DNA of 64,000 nt, taken from positions 434,001 through 498,000 of the forward strand of contig NZ_JBIGHV010000004.1 of assembly GCF_043555835.1 (NCBI RefSeq), given 5' to 3'. The notes beneath the pieces are model-generated. The model was not told the origin of the DNA and ran no database searches. It saw nothing but the letters and a program-made list of their open reading frames with translations. Shown piece after piece: positions 1-11,504 of the stretch. A program made the translations under genes and the position numbers. The stretch is from Pelomonas parva. Lineage in GTDB: Bacteria > Pseudomonadota > Gammaproteobacteria > Burkholderiales > Burkholderiaceae_C. Every line of letters begins with the position of its first letter. Position 1 is the stretch's first letter.

Positions 1-173
1 TGGAGCCGTCGCGCCTGGCCGCCGTGCCGCTGCAGTTGCAACACCGCCACGCCGCGCTACCGGCCGACTACGCCGCCCGGCTGGACGGCGAAGGCGTGCT
101 GACCGCGCTGTGCGCCGTTGTCACCCGTTCCGGCTGGCACTGGCAACCGCGTCTGTTCGGCCGCCGCATCTGA
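1..173 (+). CDS. C-terminal end of an unidentified protein (partial)
   Basis: The open frame enters from the left edge (first full codon at base 3) and stops with TGA at 171-173, giving 56 residues ending in QPRLFGRRI. The codons have the G/C-rich third positions of the neighbouring genes, so it is probably coding. The stop lies 21 bases before the next start and 7 bases before that gene's Shine-Dalgarno, so the two may be co-transcribed. No domain can be recognised from this tail and I assign no function. Confidence 0.5.
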   Translation, partial: EPSRLAAVPLQLQHRHAALPADYAARLDGEGVLTALCAVVTRSGWHWQPRLFGRRI

Positions 174-194
174 CAACCCTCAAGGAGTGACCCC

Positions 195-674
195 ATGACC
201 CCGACCCGCCCCCTGATCTCGCTGCTGCTGACCGCCTGCCTGCTGGCCACCGCCGCCTCGCCCACGCACGCCGCCGGCAGCGTCACGCAGGACCTGCAGA
301 TGGCCGCCGACAGCGCGCCCTTCCGCGACACCGCCGACGCGTTCGTCACGCGCTCCATGGCCGGCGACGTGGGCGGCATGCAAGCACTGCTGAGCCGCCA
401 GCTGGTCGGCCGCATCGGCGACGAAGCGGCCCGCAAGGTGTTGCAGGCGCAGATCGCGCCGTTCTTCCAGCGCGGCCGCCAGCCGGGCGGCGCGGTCACC
501 ATCACGAAGACGACCGACGCTTCGGGCCAGCCGGGCTTTGCGTTCTACATGTGGATGCAGTACGCGGAGGCACCCACTGCCCGCCCGTTCGCCATCTACG
601 TGGTGAAGGAGCAGGGCCGCCTGGTCGTGGCCAACATCGTGCCGGACCGGCTGGTGGAAGGCCGGCATCGCTGA
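195..674 (+). CDS. Small exported protein, possible NTF2-like fold, function unknown
   Basis: 159 residues. An AAGGAG ribosome site 8 bases upstream supports this ATG. Residues 1-26 form a signal peptide ending in THAA, so the product is probably periplasmic. The mature part has helices followed by beta-rich segments (AVTITKTTDASG, FAFYMWMQY, PFAIYVVKEQGRLVVANI), the order seen in NTF2-like or DUF3887/DUF4019-like secreted proteins. That fold assignment is inference from residue pattern only. It follows the partial upstream gene in the same direction and faces the convergent small membrane protein gene at 706-1011. Confidence 0.7.
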   Translation: MTPTRPLISLLLTACLLATAASPTHAAGSVTQDLQMAADSAPFRDTADAFVTRSMAGDVGGMQALLSRQLVGRIGDEAARKVLQAQIAPFFQRGRQPGGAVTITKTTDASGQPGFAFYMWMQYAEAPTARPFAIYVVKEQGRLVVANIVPDRLVEGRHR

Positions 675-705
675 GCGGGGGCGGGCCGAGCGCCCGTCGA
701 AGCAC

Positions 706-1011
706 CTACAGCCGGAAGACCGAGACGAGGATCAGCAGCGCGAGCTGCACGACGGGCAGCAGCAGCGAGACGAGCAGCAGGCGGCCAACGTAGGGGCGCC
801 CGGGACTGCTGCGCCCGGAGCGGATGAGCAGGATGTTGATCAGCGCCGTGAGCGGCACGCCCAGCACGGCCAGCAGCATGACGCCCAACGCAACGAACGA
901 CCCACCGCCCGTGGTGGCCAGGATGAGGGCGTAGGAAAAGCCGGCCTGGAGCAGCAGGACGCCACCGGCGATGAGGAGGTAAGGCAAGGGCGACTCCGAT
1001 CTGGCAGTCAT
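706..1011 (-). CDS. Small integral membrane protein, unknown function
   Basis: 101 residues with three hydrophobic segments (about residues 9-31, 36-57 and 79-100) separated by a short basic loop with RSGRSSPGRPY. I chose the ATG at 1011; an in-frame ATG at about 1058 would add 16 residues (MFDRTHRVV...) but neither has a strong ribosome site. No family is recognised. It is convergent with the gene at 195-674 and divergent from the TonB receptor; the 178 bases between it and that receptor must hold both promoters. Confidence 0.55.
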   Translation of the reverse strand: MTARSESPLPYLLIAGGVLLLQAGFSYALILATTGGGSFVALGVMLLAVLGVPLTALINILLIRSGRSSPGRPYVGRLLLVSLLLPVVQLALLILVSVFRL

Positions 1012-1189
1012 GAGCTGGCCGTGAGACGTGACCACTCGATGAGTACGGTCAAACATTCTCATGCGGGGGAATCGCCGTCGCGCGATCAGAAATGATCGAA
1101 CCGGCACTGTCGACATCCGTGGAATAGGAATAAAAGACGGCCCAGGCGCCCGGCCGATCGCGCCAACCCACAACAAGGATGGAGGCGTC

Positions 1190-3780
1190 ATGAAGCAGTT
1201 CTGCTTGGTGATTCCAGCTGCCAGCATCGCCATGCTGACAGCGCCCGTTGCGCAGGCCGCGCAGCAGCTGGCGCCCGTGGTGGTGGTGGGCACGCGGGCC
1301 AGTGTCGAGTCCGCCGCCGAGCGCAAGCGCCGCAGCGAGGACATCGTCGACGGCATCCTGGCCGAGGAGATCAACCGCCTGCCCGATCTCAGCGTGGCCG
1401 ATGCGGTGCAGCGCATCACCGGCGTGCAGATCACGCGGGATCGGGGCGAGGCATCGGTCGCGGCGGTGCGCGGGCTGGTGCAGGTGGAGACCACGCTGAA
1501 CGGCCGCGAGCTGTTCACCGCAGGCTTTGGCCGCGCGCTGGACTACGCCGACCTGCCCAGCGACATGCTGGCGGGCATCGACGCCTACAAGACCTCCGCC
1601 GCTTCGCGCATCGAGGGCGGTCTCGGCGGCACGGTGGACCTGCGCACGCGCCGCCCGTTCGACTTCCGCGCGCCCACGCTGGCGCTGTCTGCCCGCTATC
1701 TGCAGGGCGACCTCGTGGACAAGGGCGCCGGCCAGTTCTCGCTGCTCTACGGCAGCGGCACCGGCGAGGCCGCCCTGCTGCTGAACCTGGTGCGGCAGGA
1801 CCGCGCCTGGCGCGAGGACGCCAAGGGCAGCGGCGCGCCGATGCGCTGCAGCGCGCGTGCCACCTCGGGCTGCCGGCTGGACCTGGTGCCGGGTGAGGAC
1901 ACCGTCGTCCCCGCCAGCACCAGCGAGAGCACCAGCTTCGGCCGCCGCCGCCGCAACGCGGCCAGCGTCATGCTGGGCTGGCGGCCCGGCCCGGCCTGGG
2001 ACCTGTACGCCGAAGCTCATTTCGCGGAACTGCACACGCGCCAGGACACGCAGCAGATCAACATCGGTCCGAACTTTGCGGCCGGCAGCAGCTTCGACCC
2101 GGCCAGCGTCTCGCTCTTTGCCGGCAGCAGCGACGTGCAGCGCATCACCTGGACGAACGCGCCGCTGTCCATCCTCGGCTTCGCACGCGACACCGTCGAC
2201 CGCACGCGCCAGTTCGCCGCCGGCGGCGCCTGGCAGGCCGGCGAGCTGCGGCTGAGCGCCGACCTCAGCCACACGCGCAGCTTCAACCACCTGTTCTTCT
2301 CCGGCCCGACGCTGGCCGGCACGGCCGCGCGTTTCACGCACGACCTGGCGGCCACGGTGCCGGGCACCTCGGTCGAAGGGACCGACCTCGCCGCGCCGGC
2401 CAACCTGCGCTATGTGTCGCTGGCCTACCGGGTGCGGCCGCTGCGCGGCAGCCTGCTGGCTGGCCGCGTCGACGCCGAATGGCAGTTGGACCGTGGCGCG
2501 CTGCAGCGCGTGGCCGTCGGCTGGCGGCATTCGAAGCGAGAGGCCGACAACGCGCCCAACCTGATCTTTGGCGACATCGCCGTGCCGGGCACGCCCACCG
2601 CCGCCACCCAGCCCGGCCGCACCGCCGCCTACCCCTACTCGCCCTTCCTGGACGGCCAGGCCCGCAGCATCGAGGGTTATCTCACCGACACGCTGGCCGA
2701 CGCGCGCGACGCGGTCGCGCTGCGCCAGGCCTTCGGCATCACCGCGCCGCTGCCCACCGCAGGCGGCCCGCTGGGCGTGTGGCGCATCCGCGAGCGCACA
2801 CACGCCGCCTACGCCGAGGCGGGCTGGCAAGCCCCGGCACTGGCGCTGGACGGCCAGGCCGGCCTGCGCCTGGTGCAGACGCGCGCGACGCTGGCCGGCA
2901 ACCAGAGCGTGCCGTCCAGCGCCAGCATCCAGCCGCTGGCCCTCGCCGCGACGACGACCGACTGGCTGCCCAGCGCCAGCCTGCGCTGGCGCGCCGGCGG
3001 GCCCTGGCAGTTGCGGGCGGCGGCATCGCGCACCATCACGCGGCCCGACTTCAACCTGCTGTCGCCGTCCCTCACGCTGACGCCCAACAGCATCAACCCG
3101 CAGCTCAACCAGGGCACGGCCGGCAACCCGGCGCTGCGGCCGCTGCGGGCCACGAACGCCGACCTGGCTGCGGAAGGCCATTTCGGCGCCGGCCATGCCG
3201 CCTCGCTGACGCTGTTCTGGAAGCGCGTGGACGGCTTCGTCGCCACGCGCAGCGAGGCCGAGACACACGACGGCCAGTCCTACCAGGTGAGCCGCCCCTA
3301 CAACGCCGACGCCGGCCGCATCCGGGGCGCGGAGCTGTCCTACCAGCGCTTCCTCGACTTCCTGCCCGGCGCCTGGCGCGGCCTGGGCATGCAAGCCAAT
3401 GCCACCTTCGTCGATAGCAGCACCTACGACCGCGCATTGCGCTCCAATGTGGCGATGCAGAACCTCTCGCGCCGCAGCGCCAACCTCGTCGGCCTGTACG
3501 AGCACGGCGCCTGGTCGGCCCGGCTGGCGTGGAACTGGCGCAGCAGCTTCCCCAGCGGCACGACCAACGTCGTCGGCCTGGGCACGCTGCAGGCCACCAC
3601 GCGCGGCTACGGCTGGCTGGATGCCTCGCTGCGTTGGCGCGTCAGCGAGCAGCTGACCTGGTCGCTGGACGGCGGCAACCTGCTGGGCACGCTGCGCCGC
3701 TCGCACTTCGGCGTCGAGACGCGGCCGCAGAACGCCTGGGTCAACGACCGCCAGATCGGCACCAGCCTGAGCCTGCGCCT

Positions 3781-3784
<4 letters not shown>
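1190..3784 (+). CDS. TonB-dependent outer-membrane receptor
   Basis: 864 residues. The ATG at 1190 follows GGAGG and opens a signal peptide ending near VAQAA, so the longer upstream frame is discarded. Residues 24-150 form the plug: a TonB-box-like PVVVVGT, then RLPDLSVADAVQRITGVQI, GEASVAAVRG and a region ending IEGGLGGTVDLRTRRP, the pattern of the Xanthomonas-Caulobacter receptor class (TIGR01782). The rest has alternating short hydrophobic strands of a 22-strand barrel and ends SLSLRL. Such receptors import siderophores or oligosaccharides, but the ligand cannot be told here. The stop codon overlaps the start of the histidine kinase gene (ATGA), implying translational coupling and a shared signal or regulation. 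Confidence 0.9.
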
Positions 3785-7182
<3,398 letters not shown>

Positions 7183-7425
7183 GCGAGCCGGGGGGCTCGG
7201 TCAGCATGCGGCGGCAATCGGGCAGCGGGGTAGGGCCTTGGGGGAGGACGCCGAGAGGACGAATCGCGGTCATGGGAGCACCGCGGGACTTGCGTTGGTC
7301 AAATCTCAGCCTTGCACCTTCTGGTCCCACGCAAGGCCAGGGAGGTCAGAAAGCTATTGCTCCGCAGCCGGCATGCTGTAGCGCTCGCACCGACGCAACA
7401 CGACCTGGAGTGCCGCGTTCATGAT
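7183..7425. other. Gene-poor stretch between the hybrid kinase and the attC island
   Basis: 243 bases. The first 80 bases keep host-like high GC; composition falls further right. Apart from a 22-codon minus-strand frame at 7354-7422 I see no gene. No TTTCAAC-complementary core was found here, so the attC array seems to end at 7426. No convincing terminator for the kinase gene is visible. Confidence 0.4.
7354..7422 (-). pseudogene. 22-codon open frame just past the last attC, possible cassette remnant
   Basis: ATG at 7422 lies 4 bases beyond the R' core of the leftmost attC, exactly where a cassette gene would start. It reads MNAALQVVLRR and stops with TAG after 22 codons. No attC follows it. 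It could be the truncated 5' end of a lost cassette gene or chance. I recognise no family. Confidence 0.2.
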
Positions 7426-7482
7426 TTTCAACGTCAAAGATCAGCGGGCGGCGAAGCCGTCCGCTGCAGTGACAAGTTGGAC
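7426..7482 (-). other. attC site A
   Basis: Minus strand: R'' GTCCAAC, then GTCA, a strong imperfect stem (CAGCGGACGGC - TTC - GCCGCCCGCTG), TTTGAC, and R' GTTGAAA. 57 bases. It lies just downstream of the gene at 7500-7778 and its stem is nearly identical to that of site F. Confidence 0.8.
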
Positions 7483-7499
7483 ATAGCCATTCCTCCCTC

Positions 7500-7778
7500 C
7501 TAAGCCTGGCGCGCCAGCCAGAAGAACGGGGCGGAAAAAATCGCAATCAACCCAATTGACTGGGTTGCCGCAACAAAGAGCGTCTTGGCGGGCTGCTGAT
7601 TCACCCGCAGGAAGGCGAGCACAAGAAGAATGGGCATTGCGCCTATCAGCAGAAGACGGAACTCCGTAGTGATGGGGTCTTGAACGTCAAACAGGGATCG
7701 CAACGGCCCGGAGAAAGTGCCAGCCCCCATGCTCAACGCAACAAGGACGGCAGTGACGGATCGAACGATTGTGCTCAT
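7500..7778 (-). CDS. Cassette gene: small membrane protein, unknown function
   Basis: 92 residues. I chose the ATG at 7778; an earlier in-frame TTG at 7796 falls inside the upstream attC core and is less likely. Three hydrophobic segments are seen (about residues 4-24, 42-60 and 68-88), giving a small inner-membrane protein ending FFWLARQA. No family is recognised. It is the leftmost complete cassette, with attC site A 18 bases after its TAG and site B just before its start. GC is lower than in the flanking chromosome. Confidence 0.7.
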   Translation of the reverse strand: MSTIVRSVTAVLVALSMGAGTFSGPLRSLFDVQDPITTEFRLLLIGAMPILLVLAFLRVNQQPAKTLFVAATQSIGLIAIFSAPFFWLARQA

Positions 7779-7790
7779 ATGCCGAGTGAT

Positions 7791-7847
7791 GTCCAACGTT
7801 GGAATCAGCGGACGCCGCAGGCGGTCCGCTGCAATGACTTGTTAATC
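7791..7847 (-). other. attC site B
   Basis: Minus strand: R'' GATTAAC, stem CAGCGGACCGC - CT - GCGGCGTCCGCTG, R' GTTGGAC. 57 bases, between the cassette genes 7855-8334 (upstream) and 7500-7778 (downstream). R'' is complementary to the core that opens the 7855-8334 cassette. Confidence 0.82.
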
Positions 7848-7854
7848 AGCGTGG

Positions 7855-8334
7855 TCACGGCCGGCGCACGCTGTTCTTGAGTTCCTCGAGCCGCGCCCAC
7901 TTGGGATCTGCCCTGCTCGAGACGTCGAAGTCAAGATCTAGCGCAGCTGATGCTTCAGCGAGTTCCCTGCGGAACAGGGCTTCTGACTTGACGTAGTACG
8001 TCCAAGTGCGCAAGTTGTTCCCCGTGGAGATCGCAGCTAGCTTTCCTTCCCTTTGCTTCTCAATGCGGCCTTCAAGCACGTCCTCAAGCTTGTAAATGGC
8101 GTCTGCGTCTGGCTTCCTAGGAAGGCCGTTCGGCCCCTCATATTTCCAGGTGAACGTCACCGCGATCGGGTATGCCAGCCTCTCGGATGGAAGCTCAAGC
8201 TTGTCAATGAAGCGATGAATGATCTTCCAGCCGTCTCGCGGACGTTCCGCCACGGCTGTCGCCCAAAGATCATCTGCTCGCACATCACCGACGGTGAGAA
8301 GACAAGTGAGGAGGCCAATGAAGAATCGGTTCAT
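7855..8334 (-). CDS. Cassette gene: exported DUF695-like protein
   Basis: 159 residues starting at ATG 8334, 7 bases after the attC core GTTAATC. Residues 1-20 are a signal peptide ending VRA, so the product is probably periplasmic. The C-terminal half carries YKLEDVLEGRIE, LRTWTYYVKSEALFRREL and DPKWARLEEL, the arrangement of DUF695 proteins (a helix, a strand with a genotype-like FYF/YYV, a helix, then a DP-W motif). DUF695 is of unknown function. The family call is from memory of the motif pattern. Its TGA is 7 bases before the R'' box of site B. Confidence 0.7.
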   Translation of the reverse strand: MNRFFIGLLTCLLTVGDVRADDLWATAVAERPRDGWKIIHRFIDKLELPSERLAYPIAVTFTWKYEGPNGLPRKPDADAIYKLEDVLEGRIEKQREGKLAAISTGNNLRTWTYYVKSEALFRRELAEASAALDLDFDVSSRADPKWARLEELKNSVRRP

Positions 8335-8340
8335 CGCGCT

Positions 8341-8433
8341 GATTAACGTCGGCGTTAACCGGCGACCAGCGGAGAGGGACGGAGCGAAGCGAAGAACCGC
8401 CGCTGGACGTCCGTGTTGAACAACCTGTTAGAC
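8341..8433 (-). other. attC site C (long form)
   Basis: Minus strand: R'' GTCTAAC, a 79-base intervening segment with stems including CCAGCGG/CCGCTGG, and R' GTTAATC. At 93 bases it is longer than the other sites. The stop codon TAA of the gene at 8428-8868 lies inside R'', a common cassette feature. Confidence 0.78.
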
Positions 8434-8868
8434 CTCATTCCACCACCCCAGCTCATGGCCGTCCGAGTCATACACGTTTCCAAACTCCCAATGGATGCCT
8501 GTGCGATTCTCCCGCAGAGTTTCGAAGAGCCTCTCGACCTTTGGAAATCCTGTTTTCACCGGAACTGTGAAGACCAGCAGATTCGTGTCCCTTCCGTCCA
8601 GGCGGCCGCCAATGGCGTCTCGCACTTGAGCTTCCAACTGCTCTGCAAAAGACGATACGCCATCGGCTGTGAGGACACGAATCACCAGGTTTCCGCCTCG
8701 ACTGACTACTCGAAATTCGCCACCCTCGAGAACTTCGATCTCATCTCCAGCGGCGACGCCATACACAAGCCCGGGCGAATGCGTAAGGCGATAGCGTCCT
8801 CCGATAGGTTCGGCGTGCACGGGTTCCACACCGCCAAGGTCGACACGCAGCTCGATGTGCTGTTCCAT
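8428..8868 (-). CDS. Cassette gene: DUF4265-like protein
   Basis: 146 residues, no signal peptide, so probably cytoplasmic. ATG at 8868 lies 3 bases after the core GTTAGAC; the stop TAA is inside the R'' box GTCTAAC of its own attC. The N-terminal part (VEPVHAEPIGGRYRLTHSPG, VYGVAAGDEIEV, FRVVSRGGNLVIRV) follows the pattern of DUF4265, a family of unknown function common in mobile gene pools. The C-terminal part has FPKVERLFETLRENRTGIHWEFGNVYD. This family call rests on pattern recognition alone. Confidence 0.72.
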   Translation of the reverse strand: MEQHIELRVDLGGVEPVHAEPIGGRYRLTHSPGLVYGVAAGDEIEVLEGGEFRVVSRGGNLVIRVLTADGVSSFAEQLEAQVRDAIGGRLDGRDTNLLVFTVPVKTGFPKVERLFETLRENRTGIHWEFGNVYDSDGHELGWWNEV

Positions 8869-8871
8869 GAG

Positions 8872-8886
8872 GTCTAACGAGGCTGG
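8872..8886 (-). other. Half attC site D, truncated by the IS
   Basis: Minus strand CCAGCCTC followed by a perfect R' core GTTAGAC directly before the 8428-8868 gene. The rest of this attC and its R'' are missing; the IS terminal repeat starts at the next base. This is the only trace left of the cassette that lay between sites E and C. Confidence 0.6.
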
Positions 8887-8896
8887 GCAATAACCC
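8887..8896. repeat. IS left terminal inverted repeat
   Basis: GCAATAACCC on the plus strand, matching the complement at 10668-10677. Confidence 0.75.
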
Positions 8897-9051
8897 GATT
8901 TCTGCGATGCCCGCAGCGGCTGATCACCGTGGATGCTGAGGAATTCTTCATCGTTTGATGCGTCGAGCCGCCGGCCCGATTGGATTGGTCATTGTGAATG
9001 ACCTGCGTTGCGCTTCTGAGCCTTGCTCTCGTTGAGCGCCTTTCCCATTCC

Positions 9052-10584
9052 TCATGATCGTTGCCCTCTGTTGGCGATTTTCTCGATGTTGTGCACCAGG
9101 CAGAACAGCCGCCACTGCGTGCCGACCTTGTCCTTGCCGCGCAGCGTGAAGCGGCTCAGCCGCTTGTTGTGGCGCAGGTTGGCGAACACCGGCTCGACGG
9201 TGGCGATGCGCTGGCTGTAGAGTCGGCGACCCCGGGGGCTGTCGATGGCTTGGCGCATGCGGTGCAGCGGGTCTTGAGGATCGTCAGGCATCCGGGTGTG
9301 CAGCGCCACTGTTCTGCGCGCGGCGTCTGGCTTGCGGATGCATTGAGCGCGCTGCGCGCAGCCCGTGCAATCGCTGGCGCTGGCCTTGAAGTCCTGCCGC
9401 AGGTACTGCCCCACCTTGTACAGCGCGCCACTGCTTCGCAGCGTGCAGCCCGCCGGGCATGTGCAGGTGTTGTCGCCGTGGAAGACGAAGTCGCTTGTGC
9501 CGAAGAAGCCCTTGACCTTCGGATTGGGACTTTCACCTCGCGCTCGCTTGTCGGCGAGCACTTCGCCCTTCGCCTTGTGCTTGGCCTGCTCTGCGAAACG
9601 CTCGTCGCGCTGGCGCATCGCGTTGTCGGCCACAAGGGCCGGGATGGCGGCCTCGCGCAAGGCTTGGACGTTGTCGTTGGAGTGGTAGCCGGCGTCTGCG
9701 GTGATCAAGGTGTCGGGCGCACGCACCGCGGCCGTCGCTTCGATCATGGGCAGCAGCATGTGCTGTTCGGAGCCCGAGCCCGTCACCTCGGCGGCCACGA
9801 TGATCTGGTTCTGGCTGTCCACCGCCGCCTGCGCGGCGTAGCCCTGCATCACGCCTTTGCCCGTGGCCATCTTGGCGCTGTCGGGGTCGGTCACGTTGCT
9901 CTTGAGCTCCTGGCCCTTGTCGTTGCGCCGTGGCTCGTTGCGGGCCACGAAGTCGCGCGTCGCCTGGGCTTCACGGCGCAGTTCATCGACACGAGCCTGG
10001 CGCTTGGCGTCCAGCGCTTGCGCGCTGTCGCCGCCAGCGTCCTGCGCCTGATGGAGTTCCAGGATCTTGTCGGCCGCCTTGTCCAGCCTGCGCGCCCGGT
10101 GCTTGAGCTCCTCATGCGTGCCGCTGCGCTCCTTGCTGGCGTTGCTGGGCAGCTTGACCCCGTCGATGGCGAACATCTGCCGCCCGATCAAGCCCATGCG
10201 GTCGCAGGTGAGCAGCACCTGGGTGAACAGCGGCTGGATCTGCTCCTTCAACTCGCGCACGAACTTGGCGATGTGGGTGTAGCTGGGCTGGCTGTCGCCG
10301 CTGATGGCGATGAACTGCACATGGTGCAGGCAGGCATGCTCGATGCTGCGGCTGGAGACCAGGCCTCGGCTGTACGCCAGCAGCACGATCTTGAGCATCA
10401 CGCGGGGGTCGTAGGCACTGGCGCCGACTTCATCGTTGCTGAACTTGGCATCCAGCGCGCTCAGGTCCAGCTCATGGTCGACCAGATGATCCAGCGCGAA
10501 CTCGAAGGTGCCGGGTTGAATCTGCTCGGCCAGCACAACGGGCAGAAAGCGGGGACTGCGATCTACGAGCTTGTAGCGTGGCAT
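9052..10584 (-). CDS. IS1182-family DDE transposase
   Basis: 510 residues from the ATG at 10584; an in-frame ATG at 10593 would add three residues. Start chosen because family members begin MPRYK. The N-terminal region (FLPVVLAEQIQPGTFEFALD, DPRVMLKIVLLAYSRGL) is the DUF772-like domain of IS1182 transposases. The DDE core follows: first Asp in FAIDGVKLPSNAS, second in LITADAGYHSND, Glu in RIATVEPVFANLR. A Cys-rich stretch with CTCPAGC, CTGCAQRAQC precedes the last motif. The frame is intact, so the enzyme may be active. It acts in cis on the inverted repeats of this element. Confidence 0.93.
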   Translation of the reverse strand: MPRYKLVDRSPRFLPVVLAEQIQPGTFEFALDHLVDHELDLSALDAKFSNDEVGASAYDPRVMLKIVLLAYSRGLVSSRSIEHACLHHVQFIAISGDSQPSYTHIAKFVRELKEQIQPLFTQVLLTCDRMGLIGRQMFAIDGVKLPSNASKERSGTHEELKHRARRLDKAADKILELHQAQDAGGDSAQALDAKRQARVDELRREAQATRDFVARNEPRRNDKGQELKSNVTDPDSAKMATGKGVMQGYAAQAAVDSQNQIIVAAEVTGSGSEQHMLLPMIEATAAVRAPDTLITADAGYHSNDNVQALREAAIPALVADNAMRQRDERFAEQAKHKAKGEVLADKRARGESPNPKVKGFFGTSDFVFHGDNTCTCPAGCTLRSSGALYKVGQYLRQDFKASASDCTGCAQRAQCIRKPDAARRTVALHTRMPDDPQDPLHRMRQAIDSPRGRRLYSQRIATVEPVFANLRHNKRLSRFTLRGKDKVGTQWRLFCLVHNIEKIANRGQRS

Positions 10585-10667
10585 GAGCGTCATCCGGCTG
10601 CAGCGTGATGACTGCGATCGTGCCGACTCGCCTGCGTCAGTAACAGTCGGATTTACCGCATGTCGTT

Positions 10668-10677
10668 GGGTTATTGC
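10668..10677. repeat. IS right terminal inverted repeat
   Basis: GGGTTATTGC on the plus strand, the exact complement of the left end at 8887-8896. Confidence 0.75.
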
Positions 10678-10681
10678 ACAG

Positions 10682-10750
10682 CGTCAACGTGCGAGTTCAG
10701 CCGACCAGCCAGCGAAGCTGGCGCAGGTCGGCTGCAATGAATGGTTATGC
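10682..10750 (-). other. attC site E
   Basis: Minus strand: R'' GCATAAC, perfect two-part stem (CAGCCGACC/GGTCGGCTG and GCCAGC - TTC - GCTGGC), nine bases, R' GTTGACG. 69 bases, one base after the stop of the gene at 10752-11120. Its R'' is complementary to the core GTTATGC that opens that cassette. Confidence 0.82.
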
Positions 10751-10751
10751 G

Positions 10752-11120
10752 TCACTGATTGCATGTGAATGGAGTTCCGCAATGGATGCAAACGAAACGA
10801 CGGTTGCGATGCACGTTCCAAGCCACTCCGGCCCAGCCTTTCAACTTTGACTGGGAAACCGAGTCAGGGTGGACCGGCGTGAAGCCCTCGACCATTGGGC
10901 GCTTCCCGCATACCGGACACTTATGAATGAACGCAATTACCACGTGCAACGTTCCAAAGCCGAGCCCGACATAGAGCGCCAGCATTGCCCATTGCATAGC
11001 CTCCGGTACGACCAACCTGACGAGCACAGCGGCGGCGCCTGCAACGGCAAGCAGTGCCCAGGTCGCCACGACGACTGAAGCGTCCCAGCGAATGAGCTTA
11101 GCGTGCGGGTACTGACGCAT
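10752..11120 (-). CDS. Cassette gene: two-helix membrane protein with C-terminal zinc ribbon
   Basis: 122 residues. Two hydrophobic segments (about 17-36 and 42-64) are followed by a cytoplasmic domain with CPVCGKRP and CIHCGTPFTC, a CxxC...CxxC pattern expected to bind one zinc. The ATG at 11120 lies inside the R' core of attC site F (GTTATGC), so the gene cannot have an upstream leader in its cassette and relies on the preceding cassette for its ribosome site. No specific family is recognised; the function is unknown. Confidence 0.72.
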   Translation of the reverse strand: MRQYPHAKLIRWDASVVVATWALLAVAGAAAVLVRLVVPEAMQWAMLALYVGLGFGTLHVVIAFIHKCPVCGKRPMVEGFTPVHPDSVSQSKLKGWAGVAWNVHRNRRFVCIHCGTPFTCNQ

Positions 11121-11173
11121 AACGTCAAAGGTCAGCGGGCGGCGAAGCCGTCCGCTGCAGCGACAGGTTCAAG
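11117..11173 (-). other. attC site F
   Basis: Minus strand: R'' CTTGAAC, stem CAGCGGACGGC - TTC - GCCGCCCGCTG, CTTTGAC, R' GTTATGC. 57 bases and almost the same stem as site A. The complementarity of its R'' to the cassette start extends to 12 bases (TTGCGCTTGAAC against 11502-11511). Confidence 0.8.
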
Positions 11174-11208
11174 CGCAATCGCCCATGTGGACCATGTGGC
11201 AGACGGCT

Positions 11209-11496
11209 TCATCGACTCCCCTTTCTCGCTAAATTGGTGATCGTCACTTCGACATGCTTCGTCTTGCGATTCACACGAGCTGAACTGATGACGACTGCGT
11301 CGGCCGGGCGCGCCCCAGGCACATAAAGCTCAAACACCCGGTCGTCGCCGTCGAAGAGCGTGCCCAGCGCGAGTTCCCGGCGCCAATTCTCGGGGACCGG
11401 CTCAAAGTCTCGCAGAGCCTCAACGGTCGCAACACGCGCGAGTTCCTCCAGCACCGCCAACTCTCTCGGCTTCTGCGCCGGCTCACCTTGTGGCAT
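11209..11496 (-). CDS. Cassette gene: small protein of unknown function
   Basis: 95 residues from the ATG at 11496. A TTG at 11532 is in frame but lies outside the cassette boundary (core at 11505-11511), so I reject it. The protein is soluble, acidic at first (PRELAVLEELARVATVEALRDFEPVP), with DGDDRVFELYVPG and VTITNLARKGSR at the end. No domain is recognised. It is the first cassette of the array if the insertion end is on the right. Confidence 0.6.
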   Translation of the reverse strand: MPQGEPAQKPRELAVLEELARVATVEALRDFEPVPENWRRELALGTLFDGDDRVFELYVPGARPADAVVISSARVNRKTKHVEVTITNLARKGSR

Positions 11497-11504
11497 GACT
11501 TGCG

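Larger units (their letters stand above)
8887..10677 (-). mobile_element. IS1182-family insertion sequence
   Basis: 1791 bases bounded by perfect 10-base terminal inverted repeats (GCAATAACCC at 8887-8896, its complement at 10668-10677) with weaker matching further in (TGCGRT). It encodes one DDE transposase. The left non-coding end is 165 bases and the right 84 or 93. I see no flanking direct repeat. The insertion lies 5 bases past the R' core of attC site E and truncates site D, so it coincides with loss of most of one cassette. Confidence 0.8.

Noticed and set aside
1049..3706. 885-residue open frame antisense to the TonB receptor
   Set aside because: Low-complexity Ala/Gly/Arg/Gln translation typical of the antisense of a GC-rich gene; no start context or domains.
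7779..7796. TTG start at 7796 for the first membrane-protein cassette gene
   Set aside because: It lies in the attC R' core; the ATG at 7778 is the better start.
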